64,000 bases of DNA from Wurfbainia villosa (GCA_025175895.1 CM046006.1:64686288-64750287), one strand, 5' to 3'. Positions 10,507-21,718 are shown, counted from the first letter of the stretch. Notes: generated from the sequence alone by a model not told the origin. Numbers and translations are program-made.

Positions 10507-12183
10507 TGTAGGGAAAAATTCGGACCGTAACATTCACAATATCGTGGGTGAATACTTCGCACAACCACAACAGAAACTAAATATAAACTGGATCCCTCTA
10601 GAGATCCATGCAAAACATATAAATCATTTTGATTAACCTACTTTGTCTAGATCTTATCTAGAAGGAGAAGTATACCTTCGATGCGAGCCCTTCGCAATCC
10701 TGCAAATCCAAGTGCTGTCGGATCTCAATACGGTAAGTATAACTGTATCTCCATGGTATCCACACTAACACTCAGCAGTTTTGGAGTCAAGTTGTGCTAG
10801 CAACCCTAGAAAACACCAAGAACACTTGGAAGAAAAGGATGGAGGAGAAGGATAAGAACTCTTGGCTTGCTTCTTGTGTTACACGCCCAAAACCAAAAGC
10901 CTACCAAAGCTTTCACATTGAAAGCATATCAAGCCACCAACTCCCATTACTCCTAATGAATACCATGACCCTTGGTATTCCTTTTCATCAATTCCTTAAA
11001 CCTCTCATCTCCTCATCATGAATACCAAGACCCTGCATGATTAATCTCATTAATCATGCATGATGATAGATGACCCTTGGATTTTTCACATGATGATCAT
11101 CATCCATGGTTTAACTTGAGTCTAACTCAAGTTCAACCAGCTTGAGTCTAACTCAAGTCTTGGCCATATGCTCAATTGTTCTTTTAGCCAAACTAAAAGA
11201 AACCATCTCCAAAATAGAATGCCATTTGTGTGTGACCCAATAGGCTCTTGTAACATTGACAATGTGTCTAAAATCCCCTTTTAAATGCATAAGCAATGAG
11301 CGGCATCTAACAATACATCATTGCTACCCAAGTTACAAGAAAGTCGAAATCCGACAACCTTTCCATGACTATTATCATGTACGACAGTATCCTTCTATCC
11401 TTGATATCTTAGATTGATCAATGAGACAAAGGCCGTGTCATCCCCTTATCGATCTTTACGTTTCTTGATCCCTAAGTAAACTCACTCAAACAAATGAGCT
11501 CAATATCTCATATTGACTCATTTGAGCATGGCCATGCATTTCGTGGTCATACTCTATCAAGAGGCCAAAGATATCACTCCTGTCATATGGGAGGGATAGA
11601 TCCCATCTACATCACTCACATCCCTCCGCATAATTCATTACATACCCAGTAATCGCCCTTATAGTGCACCCTGTTACGGGTGACATTAGACGATACCAAA
11701 GTACATAACTCCTTATGTAGGGAACCGTAATGACTTCAGGTCTAAGGACTATTAATACCAATAGTCACATGAGAAAGTATATGACACTCATATAATGATC
11801 CATGACACTTTCTCATGGCGGGTCAATTCAGTACATATATTCTCCAATATATATACCCATGTGTCAATGTGATATCACATATCCATGACTTGAGAGATCA
11901 AGTCATCCATTGACCTACATGCTAGTCTCAATGTATCAATATATCCCTTTGTCTATTAATACAATACTTGACTAGGAATGTTTAAGTATAGTGTTCTCTA
12001 CAGCTTCTCATAATCAATTCTACTAATTGATATACTGTAGATTAGAACCTACTATTCAAGGGCATTATTATATTTATTTGCTGGCACACGCATAAAGTAA
12101 ATATAATAATCAATCTTTGCCTATTATTAATGAAATATGATACATATGATCTCTAATCAATCATCTCATGATTGACACTAACA
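10507..12183 (-). repeat. Solo LTR C2 (copia-type), minus orientation
   Basis: About 1,677 bases with a perfect AATTC duplication on each side (10502-10506, 12184-12188). On minus it begins TGTTAGTGTCAATCATGAG and ends TTTTTCCCTACA. Same family as C1 but opposite orientation. Inserted in the noncoding tail of Tg1. The small frame at 10794-11021 is not supported as a gene. Confidence 0.9.
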
Positions 12184-12188
12184 AATTC

Positions 12189-12296
12189 AACCTTATTTCC
12201 AAGGTATCCTATTACCTTGGAAGTGACCTAAAGTGCCAACACTACTATGGCTAGGTTAACTACCTATCCCCTTAGGGTTGTCACACCCTAACCCAT
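12189..12296 (-). other. Tg1 noncoding tail, part 2
   Basis: Continuation of the tail between C2 and the gag stop; resembles the bases just after the Tg2 gag stop, including a GGTTGTCACACCCTAACCCA-like stretch next to the stop codon. Confidence 0.7.
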
Positions 12297-13096
12297 TTAG
12301 CGTGAATCGATCATGCTCCTAGGAACCCAATACCTATTGGAGCTCCTTAGGTTTACTAGGTATTCCTTAGGGATAACCTCCCTTGATACCTTCCTAATGA
12401 CCCTCCTAGGCTTAGAAGTCTTGCTAATTGTGGTCTTGCTTAGGTTAACTCTATGGTTGACTCCCCTTGTAACCTTCTTAGTATCTTTCCTAGGTTTCCT
12501 TGAAACCTTATCCACTTGGCACACACCTTGGTTAGCCTTAGGGATGACCTCCCTAGTAACCTTGGTTTTCCTAGACCTAGGTTGTGTTCCATAATCGAAT
12601 GAAACATTGTGATAAGTCTCCTTGGGCTTAGGTTTGTGACCTAAACCTTTCCTGTCCTTAGGTAGACCTTGCTTTCTAGACCCTAGATTTTGACTCCTAG
12701 ATCCTAAATCTTGACCATTTGACCCTTGCATTTGATTTTTCATTTTCCTAAGGGTCTTTTCTAATTTCTCAAGTCTTGACCTCAAGACTTGATTTTCCAA
12801 CTCTAATTTTTCGAATTTGGTGGGGCTTGGTGGGCCCATTATTTCTTTGAGTAGAGTTGTTCTTTTTAGGCATATGTCTATGGTTCTTGGAATTAATGCC
12901 TAGATGGTCCTCTACCTTCTTAATACTTTCCTTAGGTAGAAGTGTTTTAGGGTTATTGTATCTAGATTTGTTCTTAGCCCTAAAATTGCAAGATTTTGCA
13001 CCTAAGCATGCTCTTTATGAACAATAGCAAGATTACTCCTAGCATGCTTTTGCCTATTACTTAAAGAATGAGGATTATTAAAATTTACCTTAGGAT
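12297..13096 (-). pseudogene. gag: Gag remnant of Tg1 (C-terminal half)
   Basis: An open 180-codon segment (12839-12297) holds a leucine-rich coiled coil, a basic linker, then three basic repeats of the type KVTREVIP and the terminal WVPRSMIDSR motif, matching residues about 380-549 of Tg2 Gag. Upstream (12840-13096) the same protein continues in another frame through the RHMPK motif, so there is at least one frameshift near 12840. The zinc-knuckle region would lie beyond the Sir1 insertion at 13097. Confidence 0.82.
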
Positions 13097-13563
13097 TTTT
13101 GGTGCAGTAGGCACCTAAGTCGAACCTGAGTTTTGATTATAATAAACGATACAAAGTTAAGCTCATTTTGTTATCTCATGAGCTAAATCAAGTGTGAAAA
13201 AAGTTCTAAAGAGAGAGCTGAAGCTCAACGACACCCAAAAGGAACCGTGGTGGTCGGGCGACACCGGGAGGACTTCGGAGGAAGTCGAAGAACTCAAGTG
13301 AAGATCGGAAGCAAAGCTTCAAAGGTAAAGGTTGAGTTAAGCTCGTGTGAGTGAGTGTAAGTAAAGTTGTGTCCCTCGAACGGGGACATCATTATACGTC
13401 GATACGACCAAGACTTCCCATGGAAGATCTAAGTCGAGATCGAATGGTAAATGACCATCGAGCTTACTTATACTAACTTCATTTTTGAGCTAACTCTTCA
13501 TTGCAGCTGGAAACCTTGCCATCAATTGACTGATACCTCCAGTAGTCGACTGATAGGGTTGAT
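13097..13563 (+). repeat. 5' LTR of Sir1, first part
   Basis: Begins TTTTGGTGCAGTAGGCACC (TGTTGG expected), the same start as the Sir2 LTR read on minus. It is cut at 13563 by Ath1, next to an AGTCGACTG palindrome. The TTGAT at 13559-13563 is repeated at 45979-45983. Confidence 0.85.
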
Positions 13564-14966
13564 TGATGTGAGCAAAACATATAGGGTTTTAGGAGTAGTT
13601 TTCGCTCACATCTCATAGCATTTTTATGTTCGTTTCATGCATATTTTACATTATGTTGCATGCATTTCCTATTTTCTAGTTTAGAGATCTACTCTGTTTA
13701 CTTTTGTGTGTAGGATAACATTTTATAGGGAAAATAGTGCAATTTTGGAGCAAAAGAAGACATTTGGCAGCTAGACACAGAAGGGAACACGGCCAAGGCG
13801 TGTGCCCACACACGACCATGTTCAGAGGGCGAAAACAGCCGCCACAGTCTGACACATGGCCAGGCTATGTGTTTTCACACGACCGTGTGGCGGCCTAGCA
13901 AATTGATGCGACTAGGGTTTTTTCCAAATTTCGCAGCAATCCGGCGTAATGTCTATATAAGGAAAGCTCCGCCCAAACCCTAGGGAGGAGGCACTACGGC
14001 TGGGACGACACTCCGAAGCCCTAAAAAGTTTTGGGAACTCACAACGGGGAGGAAGAATGCCGCCGAAGGTCAAGATTCTTCACTTCAACGTCGAGGAGAA
14101 GACCTACATTGCATTGTAAGTCCTATTCTTTGTAGAAATTCTATTGTTTATACGGATATGATCATGCCTTGTGTTTCTTCTCTCGTATCTATGAAGTAGA
14201 CTTTCTGATTCTAGGATTAGGAAGTAGTTTGTGATGAGTCAGAACATGTTAATTCAAATATCTTTTCGTTCTTGAATTTATATTTGCAATTGGTGTTTTG
14301 GTTTAGATCTATAGTTATCGTTTTGGTTTTCTATCCACTGTGCTTAGCCGATACGAGGGGTGACATCCCTCGTATCAAAGATTTAGAGGAATTAAAGAGG
14401 GACCTAAGGGTTGGCCTCATTGTTGGTAATTGTGGGTAGAAGGATGCGATAGAGTAGGAAATGCACCTCGTTTTTGACTCGTCGCAGGGATTGATTTGGC
14501 ATCCTCGTACCGACTATCCCGTCCTAAAGCCAGGGGTTGACCTGGTATGGTAGAGGTAGCTTCTGATAGACGCGAAGGCTCATTGGGGGAGTGTATGATG
14601 TCCTTTCCACAAAACCATAACTAGAAACCTAAGCAAACCCAATTGACAACGTGTTTCGCGACACACAAATAAAACCGAAATCCTAGAATCCATCTAAAGA
14701 CTCGTAGCGACCCCTTTCTTTCCTCCGTGTGACACCGTATTAGAGTTAGGACCACTGACATCCCTCCTAATTACAACCTTTAGAGTCTAGTCTCGAATAA
14801 TAACATCCACTGAACAAATCGGTATTCGAATCTCAGTCCCTGTGGGATCGATAATCTTTTTATTACTTGACGACATCTGTGCACTTGCGGGCATTGAGCG
14901 TGAGCGCGTGCTTCGAGTCCTTGACGGTCTCTGTCGTGAGATTTGTGGTCGCGTTTGTGCGCATCA
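13564..14966 (+). repeat. 5' LTR of Ath1
   Basis: About 1,403 bases with TGATGTGAGC at the start and GCGCATCA at the end. The first ~50 bases form an inverted repeat (GATGTGAGC..GCTCACATC). Repeated ACACG(G)CC motifs lie at about 13790-13890, a TATA box at 13954, and a TCCGCCCAAACCCTAGGG block just after it, probably near the transcript start. Confidence 0.92.
13954..13960 (+). promoter_or_regulatory. TATA box in Ath1 5' LTR
   Basis: TATATAA at a position shared by every Athila LTR here, followed about 10 bases later by the conserved GCTCCGCCCAAACCCTAGGG block. Likely the element's RNA polymerase II promoter. Confidence 0.65.
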
Positions 14967-14972
14967 AGTTTT

Positions 14973-14990
14973 TGGCGCCGTTGTCAGGGA
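14973..14990 (+). promoter_or_regulatory. Primer-binding site of Ath1
   Basis: TGGCGCCGTTGTCAGGGA, the Athila/Tat-type site, six bases past the LTR end. Confidence 0.88.
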
Positions 14991-15264
14991 CTGATTGATT
15001 CAATATCGAATCAAGAGGTGGATAATTGGATTAGACTTAGGATTTGATTTATTTACTTTCTTTACTTCTTTTATTTATTTTTATTTTTATTTTTATTTAT
15101 TTACTTTAGTTCTAGATTTTCCATATATAGATTTAGTTTTATTTTATTTTAGCAGTAGTTCTCTATTTTCTTATTGACTCTTTAATTTTGGCAACTAGAT
15201 TAGTTTATTTCCTGTTCTCTAGTATTAGGAAATACTCCTAATTTTTTGTGGCTCGATTCTTCAT
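14991..15264 (+). other. Ath1 untranslated leader
   Basis: AT-rich, TTTATTTTTATTT-rich leader. The 60-codon frame at 14995-15177 is Phe/Tyr-rich low complexity and not credible as a gene. Confidence 0.65.
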
Positions 15265-16763
15265 ATGCTTAGACATTTAGGATCGGAAGGCTTGATTTCG
15301 ATCGATTTAGAAATCGAACGAACCTATCATCATTGGAGAGTCGAACAGAAGAGGATGGAGGACCAAGCTGCATTCCAAGTAAATATAGGTAGCCGACCTC
15401 TGCGGGATTACACAACCCCTAGCGCTAGAGGATTTAGGCTGAGTATAGCTGGACCATCAATTTCGGCAAACAATTTTGAACTGAAGCCAGTACTCATACA
15501 TATGGTTCAGCAGAGTCAATTCAGGGGAGTTGCGACTGAAGACTCGAATTGGCACCTAGAGACATTCATGGAAATATGTTCAACGATGAAGATAAATGGA
15601 GTCCCTGCGGACGCGATCCGCCTGAGCCTATTCCCATTCTCATTGCGGGATAAGGCTAAGGCAAGGCTTCACTCCCTACCTTCGGGAAGTATTACTACAT
15701 GGGAGCAATGTGAGCAGCAGTTTTTGAACAAATATTTCCCACCAAGAAAGACTTCTTACATGCGCCATCTAATTACAAGCTTCTGTCAGAAAGAAGGGGA
15801 GTCCCTATTCAAAGCTTGGGATCGCTACTAGGGGCTACTCTACCAATGCCCCCACCACGGACAGGAAAGGTGGCCGGTGATCCACATCTTCTACAATGGG
15901 ATTGCATACGCCACAAAGATGTCCCTCGATTCTGCTGCAGGAGGAGCACTTATGAACAAGACTATCGAGGAAGCAGATGAGCTAATAGAATAGGTGGCCC
16001 AGAACCACCATCAATGGGCTTCCGAACATGGTCAACCAGCTCCTATAGCAGAACGATATACTGTCAACTCCGTGGACAACCTAGTAGCAAGGATGGACGC
16101 ACTTAGCAGACATTTTGACTCTTTAAATCCTACATTTGCATGTGCGGCCATTGACATTGGAGAAGGAGCAGCAACGTATCGGAAGGACTACTGTGGAGGG
16201 CAGAGCAACTTAGAAGAGTAGATTGAGCACTGCGATGCAATTAGTGACCTAAATCAAAAGGCCAATAACCCATACTCCAGCACTTCCAATCCCAGATGGA
16301 GGAACCACCCAAATTTTCCCTATAGGAATAACTCGGGAAGGTTCCAACAGTCGGGAGGAAATGGGCAGCCATAGCCGCCTAACACCCATTTGGAAAATAT
16401 GCTGGAAAGCTTCATTCGAACGCAACGGGAGATGAATATTGAATTTCAGCGGCGACATTCGCAGACAGATACGATGATCGAAAGGTTAGGATCATCTATA
16501 AGGGATCTTGCCAATAGGCAAAAGTCACTAGAGATTCAAGTAGCTCAGATTGTAAACCATATCTCCAGAGTACCAGGGAAGCTTCCAGGGAAAGCAGAGG
16601 TCAATCCAGTAGAGCAGTGCAAGGTAGTGATGCTGCGAAGTGGGAGGATTCTGAAAGAGATGTCGGGCCGGTTGGTTGCTGAAGGAGAGCTAGGACCCGA
16701 AATATGGGAATCTTTGAGGGAGACCGAGAAGGAAGAAGCCGGAGAAATAAATTAGGAGCCTGT
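15265..16763 (+). pseudogene. gag: Gag of Ath1 (N-terminal and central part), broken
   Basis: One plus frame from ATG 15265 with stops at 15829, 15991, 16219 and 16372 (all TAG), and TAA at 16753. Domains: RPLRDY motif near the start; Retrotrans_gag core with LSLFPFSL.D.AKA, then TTWEQCEQQFLNKYFPP; a middle part with NNHQW and a Gln/Asn-rich linker; then a coiled-coil-like segment. In Ath3 two of the four stop positions carry CAG. The frame is also cut by Tg2 at 16764; the protein resumes at 32112. Gag would form the particle that packages the RNA. No zinc knuckle is seen, which is common in Athila Gag. Confidence 0.85.
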
Positions 16764-18215
16764 TGTTAGGAATCGTTGGAATGGCTAGAGGGGGGGGGTG
16801 AATAGCGTAGATGAAATTCGCTCGCGTTTGTGTCTACAATTTCGTTAGTGCGCAGCGGAAGTAGAAATAATAAAGGCGATAACGAAATAGACAACAAGCT
16901 AACACAATGATATAACGTGGTTCGGAACCGCACGGTTCCTACTCCACGGATCGAGCTCTAAAGAGCCCTAGTGATGCACACGCACTCACTAATGATAAAC
17001 ACTCCTTCTCGATACAAGTCGGAGGCGGAGAAACCCCTTACAATAGATCTTACAACAGTAAGAACGAAATACAAGCAATATACAATGTAAATATGAAATA
17101 CAAGTAAAGAAAAGACTTTACAACACTTGTTTTGATTGCTTGAATGCTTGGTTGCTTGCTTGCACTTGGAGACCTGATTTGCACCAACAAATCGCCCCAA
17201 TAGCCCTCAAGAACTGGTTACTTTTTCCTCCATCACGAGCTCCATATATAGCTTCAACCTGTGCTGGAAAAAGTCTATCAGTCGACTGATCGAGACCATC
17301 AGTCGACTGATGCCACTGTTGTCGTGAGACAACGGCTAGTTCCACATTGGATAAGTCCAACGGAACTACAATCAGTCGACTGATTGTGACCATCAGTCGA
17401 CTGATGGAGTCCTCACTCGACCAGTCGAGTCTCGACTCCATTCTCAGCGTCGAATTCTCGAGCACCGCCGATCCGATCATACTATCACGATCGCTGAGCC
17501 ATCACCGATCGCTAACCTATGGCCGATCGCTAGGCCATAACCCGCACAAACCCTAGTTGACGGTCCACCGATCGCCACATGGCACTGGGCCGACGGCACA
17601 CCTCAAACATGAGGTTTTAACTCAAGTATGGTTCCCCCATACTTGCTAGACCACCCTTAGCCTAGACCTAAGCCTTCTAGTCACCTCCATCAGCCTCACG
17701 CCTCTCGGATCCCTCCAAGTCATCCATGACTTGTTCATCCATCGCTCTAGCCTTCAGGTGCTTCCGTCGGCTATGTCATGCTAACGGTGTCTACACCGCC
17801 AAGGCATATTGGACTTACGCCGCCAAGACTCCGCTTGGACTTTACGCCGCCAACCATTGGACTTATGCTCCCAAGACTCCCGCTTGGACTTTACGCCGCC
17901 AACCATTGGACTTATGCTGCCAAGACTCCCGCTTGGACTTTACGCCGCCAATATCAAACCCTTGGACTTCTCAAATGCCAAGACTCAAGCTTGAACTTTC
18001 CCTTGCCAACCCATGTTGGACTTTCCATGCCAAGACCATGCTTGGACTTTCCTTGCCAACCCATGTTGGACTTTACATTGCCAAGTGTCCGACTTGGACT
18101 TTCCATGACAATTATATTGTCATATGTTTTTGTCGAAACATCAAAACACATCAAAACATCACTCGAGCCCAACTCGAGTCCTGGTCAATCGTGACCTGGG
18201 CCGATTGCACCAACA
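16764..18215 (-). repeat. 3' LTR of Tg2
   Basis: 1,452 bases; on minus begins TGTTGGTGCAATCGGCCCAG and ends CAACGATTCCTAACA. CAGTCGACTG palindromes at about 17278-17310 and 17369-17407; minisatellite 17800-18110 with one more unit of about 49 bases than the 5' LTR. A run of nine G near 16790 is seven in the 5' LTR. Confidence 0.93.
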
Positions 18216-18230
18216 ATCTCCCCCTTTTTG
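18216..18230 (-). promoter_or_regulatory. Polypurine tract of Tg2
   Basis: Minus reads CAAAAAGGGGGAGAT, adjoining the 3' LTR, as in Tg1; the plus-strand primer site. Confidence 0.85.
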
Positions 18231-20068
18231 ATGTTTGACAAAAACCAAACAAATAATTGAGTTAGAATACTAACTCAAATCCTTTACCAATTATCCCAAA
18301 TGTTCTCCCCCAAACATTCTCCCCCTTTTTGACTAACATCAAAAAGGTTTTCTCTCCAAGGAGGTCAATGTCTCATGTCCCAATGAGATCTTACAATCTC
18401 CCCCTTGGTTCAAAAATACCTAGGATGCCTACCATCTTCCTAGTGATAAGTCCCATATCACTCAAGAGAGGCAATCCTATTCACTCTCCCAATTTCCAAA
18501 TTGGGTTTCTAAAAATCCATCAATTTCCCAAATTGATAACATTCTCCCCTTCAAGGAGAAAAAACACATCCATCATCCCAAGATGGATATCTCCCCCTAA
18601 AGGCTTGCTCCCCCTTGACCATTGCACCAACAATGTCCTTGGGAAGTCCCTAAGCCAATAGGAAATTTAAACCGTCAAAATTAAGGTTATAAATTCAACA
18701 TTTAACTTTCCACACCTTAAAATTGATATAAACCCTAAACAACTCTCCTAATCCATATCCAATAGCTTTTCACCCTTTATAATGCTTCTCAAAGCATATC
18801 CTAGGGTTAGGAGTGGTTAGGGACCTTTGCCATGGCTGAACACGGATTAACCAAACTTAGTTTTCCCAAAATCTCGACTCTGTCACCTACGATTGCCACA
18901 CTCATCATCACCGATCGCCACTGTAGGCTGACCGATAATAAATTTCCGAATTTCAGTTATCAGAATCGAGTTTCAGAAAATCATAAATAATTATACGTAT
19001 ATCGAAAAATCACGAAACTTGATACGTATAATACCTATGACACATACAATGGGGAAAAATGTTTGAAAAATATTTTACCCATAAAATAGTGAATTTGATA
19101 CAAAACTCAAAACCATTGAAATTTTCAATGTTTTGGCCCTAATTTGTATCAACTTCATCAATGGTAATTGCTATCAAAAGATAGACTTCACCAAGGTTTT
19201 CTAAAATGATTTTAAAATGTTTTCAAAACCTTATCTTGGATCATATTCCTTGGGCTCTATGTGTGTGACTTGTACACGAGCTCTCCTAATGATCCACAAC
19301 TAAAATTAGATGAGTTTTAGTTCATCTAGATGCAAAAACTATGCACCTTGAACTTAGCTCATATCCTAGCATCTCACATGTATCTATGGTGTATAAATAC
19401 ACATACATGTCAATTAGATGTGAGATGTGAGTTTTGTTCTCCCTAAACTAGGGTTTCATGCATTTTCTAAAGCAACTCTACTTGATTCCCTTATAAATGG
19501 GACTCCAAGTCATGTCATAGTCCTTAAATCAATTTCAATCAAAATTTTCTTAAATGCATGAATGATTATGACATTAATGATGATATAAGTAAACACATGC
19601 TCATAATCATGATGTCATGACATATGATATAAAACTAAGCATATATGACATTAACCTAAAACCTAAGCATACTTATGACATATAAAATCATAGAAATAGG
19701 CATGATGTCATGACATGGCATATAGCAATCAAAGCATGACATATAAAATATATAGGTATAATAATACCTAAATTTTAATATTAATTTCCATTTCATATAA
19801 TTAATTGCATTTTGCCATATTTCTAGTTTTCTCCCAAGTGTGCCAAAAAAAACCAAAATGGCACACTAACCTCTAAACCTAAATTGTGCCAATTTTGATC
19901 ATTTTATCAAACTTCTCAAGTAATATTGGCACATCCTAAAAACTTTTAGGATTAAGACTTAAATGTATTTCCAAGACAACCATAACCTTGAAAATAACCT
20001 AAAGTGCCACCTTTATTATGGTTGAGTTAACTACCCATCCAATCAAGGTTGGCACACCCTAAACCCAT
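18231..20068 (-). other. Tg2 noncoding tail
   Basis: 1.8 kb between gag stop and polypurine tract. No domain and no frame over 110 codons that is not accidental. C-rich CTCCCCCTT patches at 18300-18620; ATGTCATGACAT palindromes at 19600-19740. The same sequence occurs in Tg1 and Tg3, so it belongs to the family. Function unknown; packaging or dimerisation signals are possible. Confidence 0.75.
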
Positions 20069-21718
20069 CTAGCGTGAATCAATCACGCTCTTAGGAACCC
20101 AAAATCTATTTGAGCTCCTAGGGTTAATTAGGTATTCCCTAGGGATAACCTCCCTAGATACCTTTCTAATGACCCTCCTAGGCTTGTCAGCCTTGGTCAT
20201 TTGGGTCTTACCTAGGTTGACTCTAGGGGTGACTCCCCTTGCAACCTTCTTAGTGGCCACCCTAGGTTTCCTAGAAACCTTAGCCACTAGGCACACCCCA
20301 TGGTCAACTCTAGGGATGACTTCCCTATTGACCTTGGTCTTCCTAGACCTAGTTAGTGTTCCATAGTCAAATGGAACACAATGATAAGTCACCTTAGGCT
20401 TAGGTTTGTGACCCAAACCTTTCTTGCCCTTGGTTGACTTTTGACTCTTAGGTCCTAGGGGTTGACTTTGACTTTTGGACCTAGAAGTTTGACTAATTGA
20501 CCCTTGCATTTGATTTTGCATAACCTTAAGGATCTTTTCAAGTTTTTCAAGCCTTGATCTCAAGCCTTGATTTTCCTTTTCTAATATCTCAATTTTTGAT
20601 TTTTCATTTTCTCTTGAGATATTTTTATTTCTAGGCATATGTCTAGATTTCTTAGCATTAAAGCCTAGATGTTCTCCTATTTTCCTAATGCTTTCCTTAG
20701 GTAATATATTTTTAGGGACATTAGTCCCAAATTTCTTCTTATTTCCTAAGTGAACACTCTTAGCTCCTAGGCAAATATATCTATTATTTCTAGCATGCTT
20801 TTCATGCACAATAGCAAGACTATTAAAATTATTCCTAGCATGCTTCTTATCCCTAGAAATTGAAGGTACATCAATAAATTTTACCTTAGGGTTTGCCTTG
20901 GAGGTTCCCCCTACTTGTGTTGCTCCTTCTTGCCCTTTCTTCTTCCCCCTTGGGCAATGGCTCCGGTAATGCCCCTTTGAGTTGCACTTGAAGCATATAA
21001 TATGCTCCTTGCTCTTTTGACTTGAGGGACCGGCATCCTTGGCCTTTGGTGCCGATGGAGCTTTCCTAACCTTCTTTGGGCACTTGCTCTTGTAGTGCCC
21101 ATACTCCCTACACTCAAAACACATTATATTATTTTTATTTTGAATTGAGGTGTTTGAGTTACCGATGGTTGTGGAGACCGGAATTGGACTTTGAGCTTCC
21201 TCATCTTGATCGGATGTTGAGAGCTCTTCTTGAGGTTGCTCCGGTGTAGAGGATGGTCTATCCTCCTCAATCCTAGAAGTAGATGCTTCTTCCACCTCTT
21301 CTACTTCTTCTTTCTCCGATTCGGAAGTTGACTCCATCTCAACTTCTGATTCCTCACTTTCACTTGAGGATGAACTCTCCTCATGGTATCTTGCCAATTT
21401 TCTCCATAGCTCCTTGGCATACATGTAATCCCCTAACTTGCACAAAACATCATTAGGGATTAAATCTTCCAAAAGTTTCGTTACCTTAACTTCGGTCTTG
21501 AGCTTTTGGCGTTGTTCTTGGGTCCACTTTTTCAATTTTAGGACATTCCCCTTCTTATCCCTAGGGGGTTCAAGACCTTCAATGAGGATGAACCAATCCT
21601 CTATGTTCATCATCAAGAATGTTTCCATTCTTGCTCTCCATGCCGGAAAATCTTCTGGATCATATGGAGGTGGAGTGTTGATTTCCCATCCAAGCTTGTC
21701 TTGGAATTCCATCTTCAC
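20069..21718 (-). CDS. gag: Intact Gag of Tg2 (549 residues)
   Basis: Uninterrupted minus frame from ATG 21718 to TGA-region stop at 20069, 50 bases inside the primer site. Domains: DUF4219/UBN2-like N-terminus (about 10-110), Ser/Glu-rich acidic region (112-180), two CCHC zinc knuckles (C200, C203, H208, C213; C242, C245, H250, C255) joined by a basic linker, basic region, coiled coil (about 371-405), then three basic repeats starting with KVNREVIP (462), KVARGVTP (491) and KVSREVIP (519), and the Sirevirus-like FWVPKSVI tail. Expected to assemble particles and bind the element RNA. There is no protease, so maturation would need a partner. Tg1 and Tg3 copies are broken. A second possible start is M3; the first ATG is used. 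Confidence 0.92.
   Translation of the reverse strand: MKMEFQDKLGWEINTPPPYDPEDFPAWRARMETFLMMNIEDWFILIEGLEPPRDKKGNVLKLKKWTQEQRQKLKTEVKVTKLLEDLIPNDVLCKLGDYMYAKELWRKLARYHEESSSSSESEESEVEMESTSESEKEEVEEVEEASTSRIEEDRPSSTPEQPQEELSTSDQDEEAQSPIPVSTTIGNSNTSIQNKNNIMCFECREYGHYKSKCPKKVRKAPSAPKAKDAGPSSQKSKEHIICFKCNSKGHYRSHCPRGKKKGQEGATQVGGTSKANPKVKFIDVPSISRDKKHARNNFNSLAIVHEKHARNNRYICLGAKSVHLGNKKKFGTNVPKNILPKESIRKIGEHLGFNAKKSRHMPRNKNISRENEKSKIEILEKENQGLRSRLEKLEKILKVMQNQMQGSISQTSRSKSQSQPLGPKSQKSTKGKKGLGHKPKPKVTYHCVPFDYGTLTRSRKTKVNREVIPRVDHGVCLVAKVSRKPRVATKKVARGVTPRVNLGKTQMTKADKPRRVIRKVSREVIPREYLINPRSSNRFWVPKSVIDSR

Larger units (their letters stand above)
7125..13096 (-). mobile_element. Tg1: gag-only Sirevirus-like element, 3' part
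   Basis: Minus-strand order from the right: gag remnant (13096-12297), noncoding tail (12296-8798, with solo LTR C2 inserted), polypurine tract, 3' LTR (8781-7125). Its 5' part lies beyond Sir1, which is inserted at 13097, so it is outside the window. Layout and sequence match Tg2 and Tg3. No pol domain occurs between gag and the polypurine tract. Confidence 0.88.
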
